Origin: Balneolaceae bacterium
Lineage (GTDB): Bacteria; Bacteroidota; Rhodothermia; Balneolales; Balneolaceae
DNA: 33,312 bases
Assembly (NCBI GenBank): GCA_007123785.1
Contig: SLGL01000480.1
Location: 1 to 33,312, forward strand
Reading direction: 5' to 3'
Shown in pieces: positions 1 to 7,690 of the stretch; the stretch's first letter is position 1; every line of letters starts with the position of its first letter. The position numbers and the translations under genes were made by a program. The notes below the pieces were generated by a model. That model saw only the letters and a program-made list of their open reading frames with translations. It did no database searches and was not told the origin of the DNA.

Positions 1-163
1 ACGAAGTACCCCAGCCAAGCTTTACAATATCGGTGTAGTTCGAAGCTACTTCACAAAAATCTTCTGCCTGCCGAACACTAAACCCTTTATCAAGAGCAAG
101 AGTAATTCCTTCGTTTCTGGGTTTTTCCGTCCTCTTGGGCAGATGATTTAGTTGAAAAGACAT
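1..163 (-). CDS. comA: Phosphosulfolactate synthase, N-terminal part (cut by window edge)
   Basis: The first 54 codons of a minus-strand gene are present and the rest lies beyond base 1. The translation begins MSFQLNHLPKRTEKPRNEGI and continues with LDKGFSVRQAEDF and IVKLGWGTS, which match the start of the ComA family (phosphosulfolactate synthase, a TIM-barrel enzyme that adds sulfite to phosphoenolpyruvate). In methanogens this feeds coenzyme M. In bacteria of the Bacteroidota side it is thought to feed sulfolactate or sulfonolipid-type products; which product applies here is inference. The ATG at 161-163 is preceded on its strand by AAAGGTG, a possible but very close ribosome site. It lies 89 bp downstream of malQ in the same direction and need not be co-transcribed. 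Family identification rests only on the N-terminus. Confidence 0.75.
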   Translation of the reverse strand, partial: MSFQLNHLPKRTEKPRNEGITLALDKGFSVRQAEDFCEVASNYTDIVKLGWGTS

Positions 164-252
164 TCACCTTTGTTAAAATTTCGCAAACGGCTTAAGATAC
201 AAAACCATGCTTTTATTAAAAAGCTTCATTCTGTATAGGTGTTTTACTTTAT

Positions 253-1752
253 TTAACCGCTCGGTTTACGGTTAGAAAGTTGGATAATATAGCGAACTTT
301 GTCACGGTCAACCTGATCGAGCATCTTTTTGGTATATCTCCAAAGCCAATTTTTTTGAACTGTTCCGGGTGTGTTCATCCTGTGAGATTCATCCAGACCC
401 ATAAAATCCTGGAGTGGAAAAATGGCCTGGTCGGCAACCGAAAGCATTCCCAGACGAATAAGCTCCCAGTGAATATCATTGCCATCGCTGCGTGTATATT
501 CCCTGGCACGGTGCTGTTCAATTTCCGGTGTAGTTCGATACCACCCAATGGTTGTATCGTTATCGTGCGTACCAGTGTAAACCACACAGTTTTGAGAATA
601 GTTGTGAGGAAGAAAGCTGTTGGTTGCATCGGAATTGAATGCAAAATGAAGGATTTTCATCCCCGGAAACTGAAAATCATCCCGAAGCTTTTCTACCGAT
701 GGTGTCATTACACCTAGGTCTTCAGCGATAATGGGCAGTTCACCCAACTCTTTTTTAATAGTTTGAAACAGTTTTTCACCCGGTGCTTTTATCCATCGTC
801 CTTTTTGCGCGGTTTTTTCACTGGCAGAAACTTCCCAGTAAGCATCGAACCCGCGGAAATGATCTACCCGAATAGCATCATACAGCTCAAACATTTGCCT
901 GAACCGATCTATCCACCAGGAAAAATTATCTTTTTCGAGAACGTCCCACTTATAGAGCGGATTGCCCCACAACTGTCCGGTTTCGCTAAAATAGTCGGGA
1001 GGCACACCTGCTACGAGCTTGCGGTTCCCCTGTTTGTCGACTTCAAAATATTGGGTATTTCCCCACACATCCGCACTATTGTGATCTACAAAAATGGGGA
1101 TATCACCCACCACACGAACCCCTTTGCTGTTAGCGTAGGTTTTGAGATCGAACCACTGTTCAAAAAATTCAAACTGCACCCAAACCTGATAATTAATTTC
1201 TTCCCGGTGTACTTTTTTAAGCTTACTGATCTCTGATGGTTTCCGCTGGGCAATTTCGGCAGGCCATTGGTTCCATGATTTGCGGCCGTTTGCCTTGGAG
1301 CAGGCAATAAAAAGACAATAATCCTCCAGCCACACTTTATTGTTTTTTTTGAAAATTTCCAGCTTTGCTTCATCCTCAGCTGTCGTCAAATCGTAAAATC
1401 TGCGGGATGCAATACGAAATAGTTCGTTCTTGATGCTGTATGAGCCTTCGTAATCTGCCTCATTTGTTACCGGTTTTTCGGCTCTCTTTACTTCGCTTTT
1501 TTTCAGGAGTCCTTTTTCTACAAGTGTATCAAGACTTATGAGAAAATGATTGCCTGCAAAAGCAGAATAACTGGCGTAGGGCGAATTACCGAACCCGGTT
1601 GGCCCAAGCGGCAGAACCTGCCAAATGGTTTGCCCGGTATCATCCAGGTAATCGATAAAGTTCCTGGCCTCTTTCCCAAGGTCTCCCATACCATACATAG
1701 ACGGAAATGACGTAGGGTGAACCAGGGTGCCACAGGATCTGGGGAATTTCAT
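253..1752 (-). CDS. malQ: 4-alpha-glucanotransferase (amylomaltase)
   Basis: Cytoplasmic GH77 enzyme that transfers alpha-1,4-glucan segments between maltodextrins; used in glycogen and maltodextrin turnover. The 499-residue length is normal for a bacterial single-domain MalQ without the extra N-terminal domain of plant DPE2 types. Visible motifs: N-terminal PLGPTGFGNSPY (about 48-59), nucleophile region RVDHFRGFDAYW with Asp297, IIAEDLGVM with acid/base Glu344, and YTGTHDNDTTIGW with the third carboxylate Asp397. Together these form the complete GH77/GH13 catalytic triad. The start is the ATG 30 bp after the glgB stop; only a weak GGAA stands upstream, as is common in this phylum. The 30-bp spacing to glgB suggests one transcript for branching and disproportionation of alpha-glucan. 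Confidence 0.96.
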   Translation of the reverse strand: MKFPRSCGTLVHPTSFPSMYGMGDLGKEARNFIDYLDDTGQTIWQVLPLGPTGFGNSPYASYSAFAGNHFLISLDTLVEKGLLKKSEVKRAEKPVTNEADYEGSYSIKNELFRIASRRFYDLTTAEDEAKLEIFKKNNKVWLEDYCLFIACSKANGRKSWNQWPAEIAQRKPSEISKLKKVHREEINYQVWVQFEFFEQWFDLKTYANSKGVRVVGDIPIFVDHNSADVWGNTQYFEVDKQGNRKLVAGVPPDYFSETGQLWGNPLYKWDVLEKDNFSWWIDRFRQMFELYDAIRVDHFRGFDAYWEVSASEKTAQKGRWIKAPGEKLFQTIKKELGELPIIAEDLGVMTPSVEKLRDDFQFPGMKILHFAFNSDATNSFLPHNYSQNCVVYTGTHDNDTTIGWYRTTPEIEQHRAREYTRSDGNDIHWELIRLGMLSVADQAIFPLQDFMGLDESHRMNTPGTVQKNWLWRYTKKMLDQVDRDKVRYIIQLSNRKPSG

Positions 1753-1782
1753 ATTTTTTCCAATTCCTTGATTACTGAATAT

Positions 1783-3978
1783 TTATTTGACCGGTTTAAG
1801 GATAATCCCGCCCAATGGCGGAACCGGAATATTAATGTGACAGACCTGATTATGCCATGGACCTTCCTGTCCTTCAATCACAGTTGGCCCTGCATTACTG
1901 CCACCGTAAAAGGATGAATCGCTGTTTAAAATCACTTCATATTTTCGCGCCTCGGGCACACCAAACCGGTACACATTGTGATAGGCAGGAGTAAAATTGA
2001 GAATGAATACCAGATAATCTTCCGGGTTTTTTCCTTTCCTGATGAATGAGAGCAAACTATTATCTGCATCGCTCAGATCAATCCATTCAAACCCTTCCCA
2101 TTTCGAATCCACTTCATACAGTGCAGGTTCGTTTCTATACAACTTATTCAGGTCTTTTACCAGGTTTTGAACCCCCTTATGCGGTTCCCACTGAAGCAGA
2201 TGCCAGTCAAGAGATTTTGCTTCGGTCCATTCGTCCCACTGGGCAAACTCACTGCCCATAAAAAGCAGTTTTTTACCGGGATGGCCAAACATATATGTGT
2301 AGAGAAGGCGCAGATTTGCAAATTTCTGCCAGTCATCGCCCGGCATTTTCGATAGCAGCGACTGTTTCATGTGTACTACCTCATCATGCGACAGCGGCAG
2401 GATAAATTGCTCGGAAAATGCATAAATCAATGAAAAAGAGAGCTGATCCTGATGATACTTTCTGTAAATGGGATCTTTTTCTATGTAAGAAAGTGTATCG
2501 TTCATCCAGCCCATATTCCACTTAAAATCGAACCCGAGGCCGCCGGATGATGTGGGTTTGGATACACCCTGCCATGATGTGGATTCCTCGGCAAAGGTGA
2601 GTACCCCCGGATAATATTCATGTGTCACTTCGTTAAACCGTCTCAGAAACTGAATAGCTTCAAGGTTTTCGCGGCCACCATACTGGTTTGGCACCCATTC
2701 GTCATCTTCACGGGAATAATCAAGATAAATCATCGAAGCTACGGCATCTACCCTCAGTCCGTCGATGTGAAACTCTTCCAGCCAATAGATGGCATTTGAA
2801 ATAAGAAAATTCACTACCTCGGTTCGCCCGAAATTAAAAATGCACGTGCCCCAGTCTCGGTGCTCGCCCTGCCGGGGATCTTCGTGTTCGTAGAGTGCAG
2901 TACCGTCAAATCGCCTAAGTCCGTGCTCATCTTTTGTGAAATGAGCCGGAACCCAGTCCACAATCACACCAATGCCGGCCTGGTGGCACTGGTCAATAAA
3001 ATATCTCAAATCATCAGGATTGCCGAACCGGCTGGTTGGTGCAAAATAACCAGTAATCTGGTATCCCCAGGATGGATCGTAGGGATGTTCTGCAATGGGC
3101 ATCAGTTCGATGTGGGTGAAGCCCATCTCCTTGACGTAGGGGACCAGATCATCGGCCAGTTCACGATAACTCAAAAAACCGGGTTTCTCACCCACTTTAC
3201 GCTTCCAGGAACCGGGGTGTATTTCATAAACGGTGACAGCCTCTTCAAAATGGGCGATTTTGGAGCGCTCTTTCATCCACTCGCCATCTTTCCATTCATA
3301 CCTGCTGTTCCACACTTTGGATGCTGTTCCCGGCCGCAGCTCACTAAAACGTGCGTACGGATCGGCTTTCTTCACAGGACCGGGCTGCATATGAGATTTT
3401 ACCTCAAATTTATAAAGATCTCCTTCTGTTACGTGAGGAATAAAAATTTCCCAAATGCCCTGGTCGTGATATTTTCTCATTCCGTGCACACGGCCATCCC
3501 AATTGTTGAATGACCCGATCACACTCACGCGACTTGCACTTGGTGCACTCACCACAAAATGAGTACCTTCTACATCATCAACCATTTTGGTGTGAGCACC
3601 CTTCCACCGATAGGCGTGATGATGGTTTCCTTCTCCCCAGAGCTGGAGATCGAAATCGGAAATCAGGGTACCGAATCGGTATGCATCATCAATTTCATAG
3701 GTTCCACCCACATAAGGCACAACTTTCAATTTGTACGAAAACCTGTTCTTTCGGCGAACAAATATGTATTCAAACAAGCCTTCGTCCGAAATACGTTTCA
3801 ACGTTACCGGTTTCCCGCTATCTGGTAAAACGGTTACCGATTTGGCATCGGGCCGAAAACATCTTACCACAAGTTTTTCTTTACCCTCAACGTTTATAGT
3901 ATGCAGACCAAGCACAGAAAACAGATCCCCGTGATCGCCATTGGAAATTGCCCTGATTTCTTCGATTTTTAAAGTCAC
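1783..3978 (-). CDS. glgB: 1,4-alpha-glucan branching enzyme
   Basis: Makes alpha-1,6 branches in glycogen by cutting and moving alpha-1,4 chains. The 731 residues match the usual full-length GlgB with both N-terminal modules: an N1 domain about 1-115, then a CBM48 domain about 120-230 containing GTHFVVSAPSASRVSVIGSF and NNWDGR. The GH13 barrel follows, with YEIHPGSWKR (251-260), GLRVDAVASM carrying nucleophile Asp411, TFAEEST carrying Glu464 and LPLSHDEVVH carrying Asp532. The C-terminal beta domain ends in PPLGGIILKPVK. All catalytic residues are present. It is first in a glgB-malQ pair and is divergent from the permease gene at 4094 across 115 bp. No glycogen synthase or phosphorylase gene is in view. 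Confidence 0.97.
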   Translation of the reverse strand: MTLKIEEIRAISNGDHGDLFSVLGLHTINVEGKEKLVVRCFRPDAKSVTVLPDSGKPVTLKRISDEGLFEYIFVRRKNRFSYKLKVVPYVGGTYEIDDAYRFGTLISDFDLQLWGEGNHHHAYRWKGAHTKMVDDVEGTHFVVSAPSASRVSVIGSFNNWDGRVHGMRKYHDQGIWEIFIPHVTEGDLYKFEVKSHMQPGPVKKADPYARFSELRPGTASKVWNSRYEWKDGEWMKERSKIAHFEEAVTVYEIHPGSWKRKVGEKPGFLSYRELADDLVPYVKEMGFTHIELMPIAEHPYDPSWGYQITGYFAPTSRFGNPDDLRYFIDQCHQAGIGVIVDWVPAHFTKDEHGLRRFDGTALYEHEDPRQGEHRDWGTCIFNFGRTEVVNFLISNAIYWLEEFHIDGLRVDAVASMIYLDYSREDDEWVPNQYGGRENLEAIQFLRRFNEVTHEYYPGVLTFAEESTSWQGVSKPTSSGGLGFDFKWNMGWMNDTLSYIEKDPIYRKYHQDQLSFSLIYAFSEQFILPLSHDEVVHMKQSLLSKMPGDDWQKFANLRLLYTYMFGHPGKKLLFMGSEFAQWDEWTEAKSLDWHLLQWEPHKGVQNLVKDLNKLYRNEPALYEVDSKWEGFEWIDLSDADNSLLSFIRKGKNPEDYLVFILNFTPAYHNVYRFGVPEARKYEVILNSDSSFYGGSNAGPTVIEGQEGPWHNQVCHINIPVPPLGGIILKPVK

Positions 3979-4093
3979 GTTATCTCACCGTTTTGATTTT
4001 TTTGATAGGCGGCTAAAGATATAAATTTTAGCTGGAAATTAAATTTATCAATCCAAATGAACCCAATGAATGGGATAAATACAAATTTACAGA

Positions 4094-5320
4094 ATGAATG
4101 TCATTCAATTTATTTCGAGACGCTACCTTTTTTCAAAAAAACACATCTCGCTGATTTCGGTTCTCACATCCATCAGTATTGCGGGGATTACTATCGGCAC
4201 GGCACTGCTCATAATTATCCTTTCGGTATTTAACGGTTTTTTTGATGTGATCCGTAGCTACCTTCTCTCGTTCGATCCGGACATCCGTGTGGAACTGGCG
4301 GGGCAGCCGAATATGTTTTACGACCCCGAACTGCTGGACCGGGTGCGCGAACATCCGGAAGTAGTTAGTGTGGCGCCCTATATTGAAGGAAAAGCGATGA
4401 TGGTTTTTCAAAACGGACGCAACGAAGTGCTGACAGTGAGGGGTATTGAAAGCGATTCTGATATTCTGACAACCCAACTGGCCGGCCTCATTGCAGACGG
4501 AACAACTGATCTCTCTGTAATAGATGGCCGCCCCGGTGTAATTGTCAGTGAATCACTTGTAAACCGATATCGACTGGACCCTAATGACGAAATTGCAATG
4601 CTCAGCCCCACTGGTATGCGCCGGGCTCTTACACAGTTTTCGGCACCAAGAGTGAGCCGTTTTGATGTGCGTTCCAGTTACAACATGCACCAGATCGTAG
4701 AAGGCGATGTAGTTTATATCGACATGACGGCAGCCCAGCGCCTATTTAACATGAGAAATGAAATTACCGGTTTTGACCTGCAAATTAAGGATACCGATCG
4801 TGCTGAAACAGTGAAAGCCGATCTTGTGAAAACGCTGGGGGAAGATTACCGTATTCAGACATGGTATGACCTGCAAAAGCCCCTCTACGATGTAATGTAT
4901 CTCGAAAAATGGGGATCCTATTTTATCCTGATGATTATTGTTTTGGTGGCTGTACTCAATATTGTGGGATCTCTTACTATGATTGTAATTCAGAAAAAAC
5001 GCGACATCGGCGTGTTGATATCGATGGGGATGACACCCAAAAGAATTAAAAATATTTTCCGAAGCCAGGGTTTACAGATCGGCTTGATCGGGTGCGGACT
5101 TGGGGGCATCCTGGGTATTGGAATGTGTCTGGCTCAACAGGAATTCAGCCTGTTCAAACTCTCCTCATCTTTTATAATTGATGCCTACCCGGTGACCATT
5201 CGTTTTTTTGATGTAGGGATTGTACTTGCCGGCACGATGGTGCTTTGCCTGCTGGCGAGCTGGTACCCCTCTGTACGTGCAGCTTCGATTCAACCCGCAG
5301 ACGCAGTGAGGGATGAATGA
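4094..5320 (+). CDS. LolC/LolE-family lipoprotein-releasing ABC transporter permease
   Basis: Inner-membrane permease of the MacB-PCD/FtsX type, 408 residues, close to the usual LolC/LolE length. The N-terminus FISRRYLFSKKHISLISVLT leads into the first membrane segment (about 20-48, GITIGTALLIIILSVFNGFF). A large periplasmic domain follows (about 50-270). The FtsX domain has three further helices near 277-300, 325-345 and 375-395 and ends in WYPSVRAASIQPADAVRDE, the typical C-terminal signature. By family knowledge it would work with an LolD ATPase to extract outer-membrane lipoproteins. No ATPase is adjacent, so the partner must be encoded elsewhere; this is common in Bacteroidota. LolC and LolE cannot be told apart here, so no symbol is given. 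A hairpin terminator follows at 5353-5384. Confidence 0.88.
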   Translation: MNVIQFISRRYLFSKKHISLISVLTSISIAGITIGTALLIIILSVFNGFFDVIRSYLLSFDPDIRVELAGQPNMFYDPELLDRVREHPEVVSVAPYIEGKAMMVFQNGRNEVLTVRGIESDSDILTTQLAGLIADGTTDLSVIDGRPGVIVSESLVNRYRLDPNDEIAMLSPTGMRRALTQFSAPRVSRFDVRSSYNMHQIVEGDVVYIDMTAAQRLFNMRNEITGFDLQIKDTDRAETVKADLVKTLGEDYRIQTWYDLQKPLYDVMYLEKWGSYFILMIIVLVAVLNIVGSLTMIVIQKKRDIGVLISMGMTPKRIKNIFRSQGLQIGLIGCGLGGILGIGMCLAQQEFSLFKLSSSFIIDAYPVTIRFFDVGIVLAGTMVLCLLASWYPSVRAASIQPADAVRDE

Positions 5321-5352
5321 TTTGCAATCCAGGAATTTCAATATCCGATTTG

Positions 5353-5384
5353 AAACCGGGAATGTCGGATAATTTCCGGTTTTT
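5353..5384 (+). terminator. Hairpin terminator after the LolC/E-type gene
   Basis: Left arm AAACCGGGAAT (5353-5363), an 8-base loop, and right arm ATTTCCGGTTT (5372-5382) form an 11-bp stem with one G-T pair. A run of five T (5380-5384) overlaps the end of the right arm. It starts 32 bp after the permease stop. It has the shape of an intrinsic terminator with a short U-tract; function is inferred from structure only. Confidence 0.6.
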
Positions 5385-5447
5385 CAGGCTTCCAGATCAC
5401 GCCCATTTCAAGAAGGCAGATCAGGCAAGAATTAAAACCAGCACAGC

Positions 5448-6443
5448 ATGGACCCACTAACACACGGTATTGTGGGGGCGGCTGCTTCGCAGTCTGTGGC
5501 CAAAAAGGAGTTAATGAGGCCTGCTGCCGCCGCAGGTTTTGTGGCAGCAATGCTGGCTGATCTCGATTACTATATTCACATCCCTTCTGATCCGCTTTTC
5601 AACATAGAAGTTCACCGGCAGTTTACCCATTCACTCATTTTCATCCCGGTTGGTGCGCTCGTGGCATCTCTGCTACTCTGGTGGTTTCTCCGAAAACATC
5701 TCACTTTCAGGCAGCTTTACATCTGCAGTTTTGCGGCATACGCTACCAGCGGTCTGCTCGATTCATTCACCAGTTACGGCACACAGCTTCTCTGGCCTTT
5801 TCTGGAAACGCGCTATGCGTGGAATCTCATTTCAGTAGTGGACCCAATCCTTTCCACCGGGCTGATTGTACTGGTTGGCCTGGGGGTGCATCAGAATCGA
5901 AAAGCGCTCATTACTGCTTCCTGGTGCTGGCTGTTTCTGTTTTTTGCATTTGGCTTTTTACAAAAAGAGAGAGGTAAAAGTGCACTTGAAGAGCTTGCCA
6001 GTCAGCGGGGACATTCAACAGAAGAAATCGTGGTGAAACCGACCATTGGGAATCAGTTTTTATGGCGGGGAAATTATATTTACAACGGCCGGGTATTTAC
6101 AGAGGGAATCCGCACAGGGCTGTTCAACGGGGTGAAAATATACGAAGGAGAATCGGCCGAACTTATTGCCCTGGATAAAGATTTTGGTAATTACAAAGGC
6201 ACTACATTATATAACGATCTGAAACGATTCGAAAGATTGTCAGAAGGATTTTTAATCCGTCATCCCGATAAACCGGAAGTAATCGGCGACGCCCGTTACT
6301 CTATGCTTCCTACTTCACTCGTCCCACTATGGGGAGTAGAAACCGACACGACCAACACAGATACCCATCTGCCTTTTCTTTATTTCCGTGATGCCAGCGA
6401 GGAAGTGCGGAACGAGTTCCTGGAGATGCTGAGAGGGAAATAA
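5448..6443 (+). CDS. Membrane-bound metal-dependent hydrolase, YdjM/DUF457 family
   Basis: 331 residues. The start MDPLTHGIVGAAAS and the later block HRQFTHSLIF are the signature of the DUF457/YdjM family. His6, Asp38/Asp40, His56 and His61 are the likely metal-binding set by analogy with the family. Hydrophobic helices can be seen at about 62-82, 92-112, 128-148 and 155-172, followed by a hydrophilic C-terminal half (about 175-331) that should lie on one side of the membrane. The family is annotated as metal-dependent hydrolase but no substrate is established. It stands alone: the upstream terminator separates it from the permease, and a 247-bp gap follows before the opposing gene. I would not assign a pathway. 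Confidence 0.85.
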   Translation: MDPLTHGIVGAAASQSVAKKELMRPAAAAGFVAAMLADLDYYIHIPSDPLFNIEVHRQFTHSLIFIPVGALVASLLLWWFLRKHLTFRQLYICSFAAYATSGLLDSFTSYGTQLLWPFLETRYAWNLISVVDPILSTGLIVLVGLGVHQNRKALITASWCWLFLFFAFGFLQKERGKSALEELASQRGHSTEEIVVKPTIGNQFLWRGNYIYNGRVFTEGIRTGLFNGVKIYEGESAELIALDKDFGNYKGTTLYNDLKRFERLSEGFLIRHPDKPEVIGDARYSMLPTSLVPLWGVETDTTNTDTHLPFLYFRDASEEVRNEFLEMLRGK

Positions 6444-6459
6444 TGTACCTGTTTAGCCC

Positions 6460-6529
6460 GCATTTCGTTTCACGCCTATCCCGAACTAACCCGCATTTCT
6501 CACACTAAAATTATTTGAAAACGAAATGC
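6460..6529. repeat. Inverted repeat with long spacer in the 6444-6690 gap
   Basis: GCATTTCGTTT (6460-6470) is mirrored exactly by AAACGAAATGC (6519-6529), with 48 bases between. A second copy of the word CCCGCATTTC (6491-6499 region) lies inside the spacer, so the unit also contains a direct repeat of the left arm. The arrangement resembles the inverted repeat at 9506-9586 (arm start CCCGCAATGTTT, spacer 50). The rest of the 247-bp gap is AT-rich, with no gene seen. Confidence 0.5.
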
Positions 6530-6690
6530 ACTTAATTGTTATCAACTTATAATTCAATATAAACTTTTTTTAAAAAACACCCTGTCAGATACCGGAAAAT
6601 TATCCGTATGAGGCATATATGTTGCAAGTAATTATCATTCAAGGATATACATGAATTATCACAAAATAACTGTGAGATATTTTGCAAATA

Positions 6691-7485
6691 TCAAAACTTC
6701 GTGCGTATAGCCCACAGATCCGGGAATATAGGATTGTTCAGGGTTTTGTGCAGGTAGGCCGCTCCATCTGATCCACCCGTTCCCTTTTTGGTACCTATGG
6801 TCCGCTCCACCATTTTTACATGCCGGTAGCGCCATTCCATCAAACCCTCGTCATAATCCACCAGCAATTCTGTAAGTACAGCTGCTTCAGGGTCTTTTTT
6901 CATCACTTCCACCAGCAGTTCCTGATTATTCTCAGACGGATTGTGGACAAGTCCCCGTTCATTCACCCGTTGTGGAATTTCCATTTCATATCCCCGCTTT
7001 TTCAGGTAAATGCAAAAGCTCTCCCACAGGGTACTCTCTTCTTCGCGGATGATGAGCTGCTGCTGCAAATCGGGCTGATCTTTGTGAACCTCAATGATGT
7101 GCGGGGAACGCATTCCGCATACGATCTCCATCTCACGGAACTGTACCGACTGAAAACCGCTGGCATTCTGTAAAAATCCGCGAAAACTGCTGAACTCGAG
7201 CGGTGTCATCGTTTCAAGAATATCGATCTGTGAAACCATTGTTTTCAATATGGTTAGAATCCGACGCATGGTCTTGGCAGCATCCCAGGTTTTTCCTGCT
7301 TCCAGATCGGTCCGGAATTTGTCCAGCTCGTGAAGCACCTGCTTAAACCAAAGCTCATACACCTGGTGAATGATGATAAAAAGCATCTCGTCGTGTTCTT
7401 CCGGGTCAGAAGCTGGCTCCTGAAGAGACAGAAGTTCCTTTACTTTCAGGTAGGATGTGTAAGTTAGGCTTTTGGATTGGCTCAT
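6691..7485 (-). CDS. kynA: Tryptophan 2,3-dioxygenase
   Basis: Cytoplasmic heme enzyme that opens the indole ring of L-tryptophan to N-formylkynurenine, the first step of the kynurenine pathway. 264 residues, in the bacterial TDO range. Seen: SYLKVKELLSLQ, HDEMLFIIIHQVYELWFKQ with His31 (substrate-side histidine in the family), FSSFRGFLQNASGFQS with Phe98 and Arg102 (tryptophan carboxylate binding), WRYRHVKMVERTIG with His222 (expected proximal heme ligand), and GTGGSDG with Thr236. All key residues are kept, so it should be active. No kynurenine formamidase, kynureninase or quinolinate gene is nearby, so it appears as an orphan pathway gene. It lies 205 bp downstream of the PolX gene in the same direction; co-transcription is doubtful. 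Confidence 0.95.
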   Translation of the reverse strand: MSQSKSLTYTSYLKVKELLSLQEPASDPEEHDEMLFIIIHQVYELWFKQVLHELDKFRTDLEAGKTWDAAKTMRRILTILKTMVSQIDILETMTPLEFSSFRGFLQNASGFQSVQFREMEIVCGMRSPHIIEVHKDQPDLQQQLIIREEESTLWESFCIYLKKRGYEMEIPQRVNERGLVHNPSENNQELLVEVMKKDPEAAVLTELLVDYDEGLMEWRYRHVKMVERTIGTKKGTGGSDGAAYLHKTLNNPIFPDLWAIRTKF

Positions 7486-7561
7486 GTGATTGTTTAACAG
7501 ATGATTGAATTTTTGTTTTTTGGAATATAGGAAATAGAAGGGAGTTGTGAGGTCTTGAAGA

Positions 7562-7581
7562 GGATGCTAAAATCAGCATCC
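7562..7581. repeat. Small stem-loop between polX and kynA
   Basis: GGATGCT (7562-7568), a six-base loop and AGCATCC (7575-7581) form a perfect 7-bp hairpin in the 205-bp space between the two minus-strand genes. No T-run follows it on the minus strand, so a terminator role is only possible, not shown. Confidence 0.35.
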
Positions 7582-7690
7582 AGTGTATCGCTATTAGAGT
7601 AATGTCGCATGTGTCCCGTGTGCTGATTCAAGCATCTCGCTTTTACCCACTTTTAAAGACAAAAATTTCAAGGCCCAGGAGGACTTTCCA

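Noticed and set aside
209..224. GCTTTT-ATTA-AAAAGC hairpin between comA and malQ as a terminator
   Set aside because: Only 6 AT-rich bp and no clear T-run beyond the stem; likely a chance palindrome.
2860..3513. Plus-strand 217-codon open frame opposite glgB
   Set aside because: Lies wholly inside glgB, which has full family motifs; the composition is that of a reverse-strand shadow.
4082..4108. Minus-strand TAAATTTG with TTG upstream as a glgB promoter
   Set aside because: Spacing is 16 bp, just outside the usual range, and it lies more than 100 bp from glgB while overlapping the permease gene start.
6676..6692. GATATTT-TGC-AAATATC hairpin as kynA terminator
   Set aside because: It overlaps the kynA stop codon, is wholly AT-rich apart from its ends and is not followed by a T-run on the minus strand.
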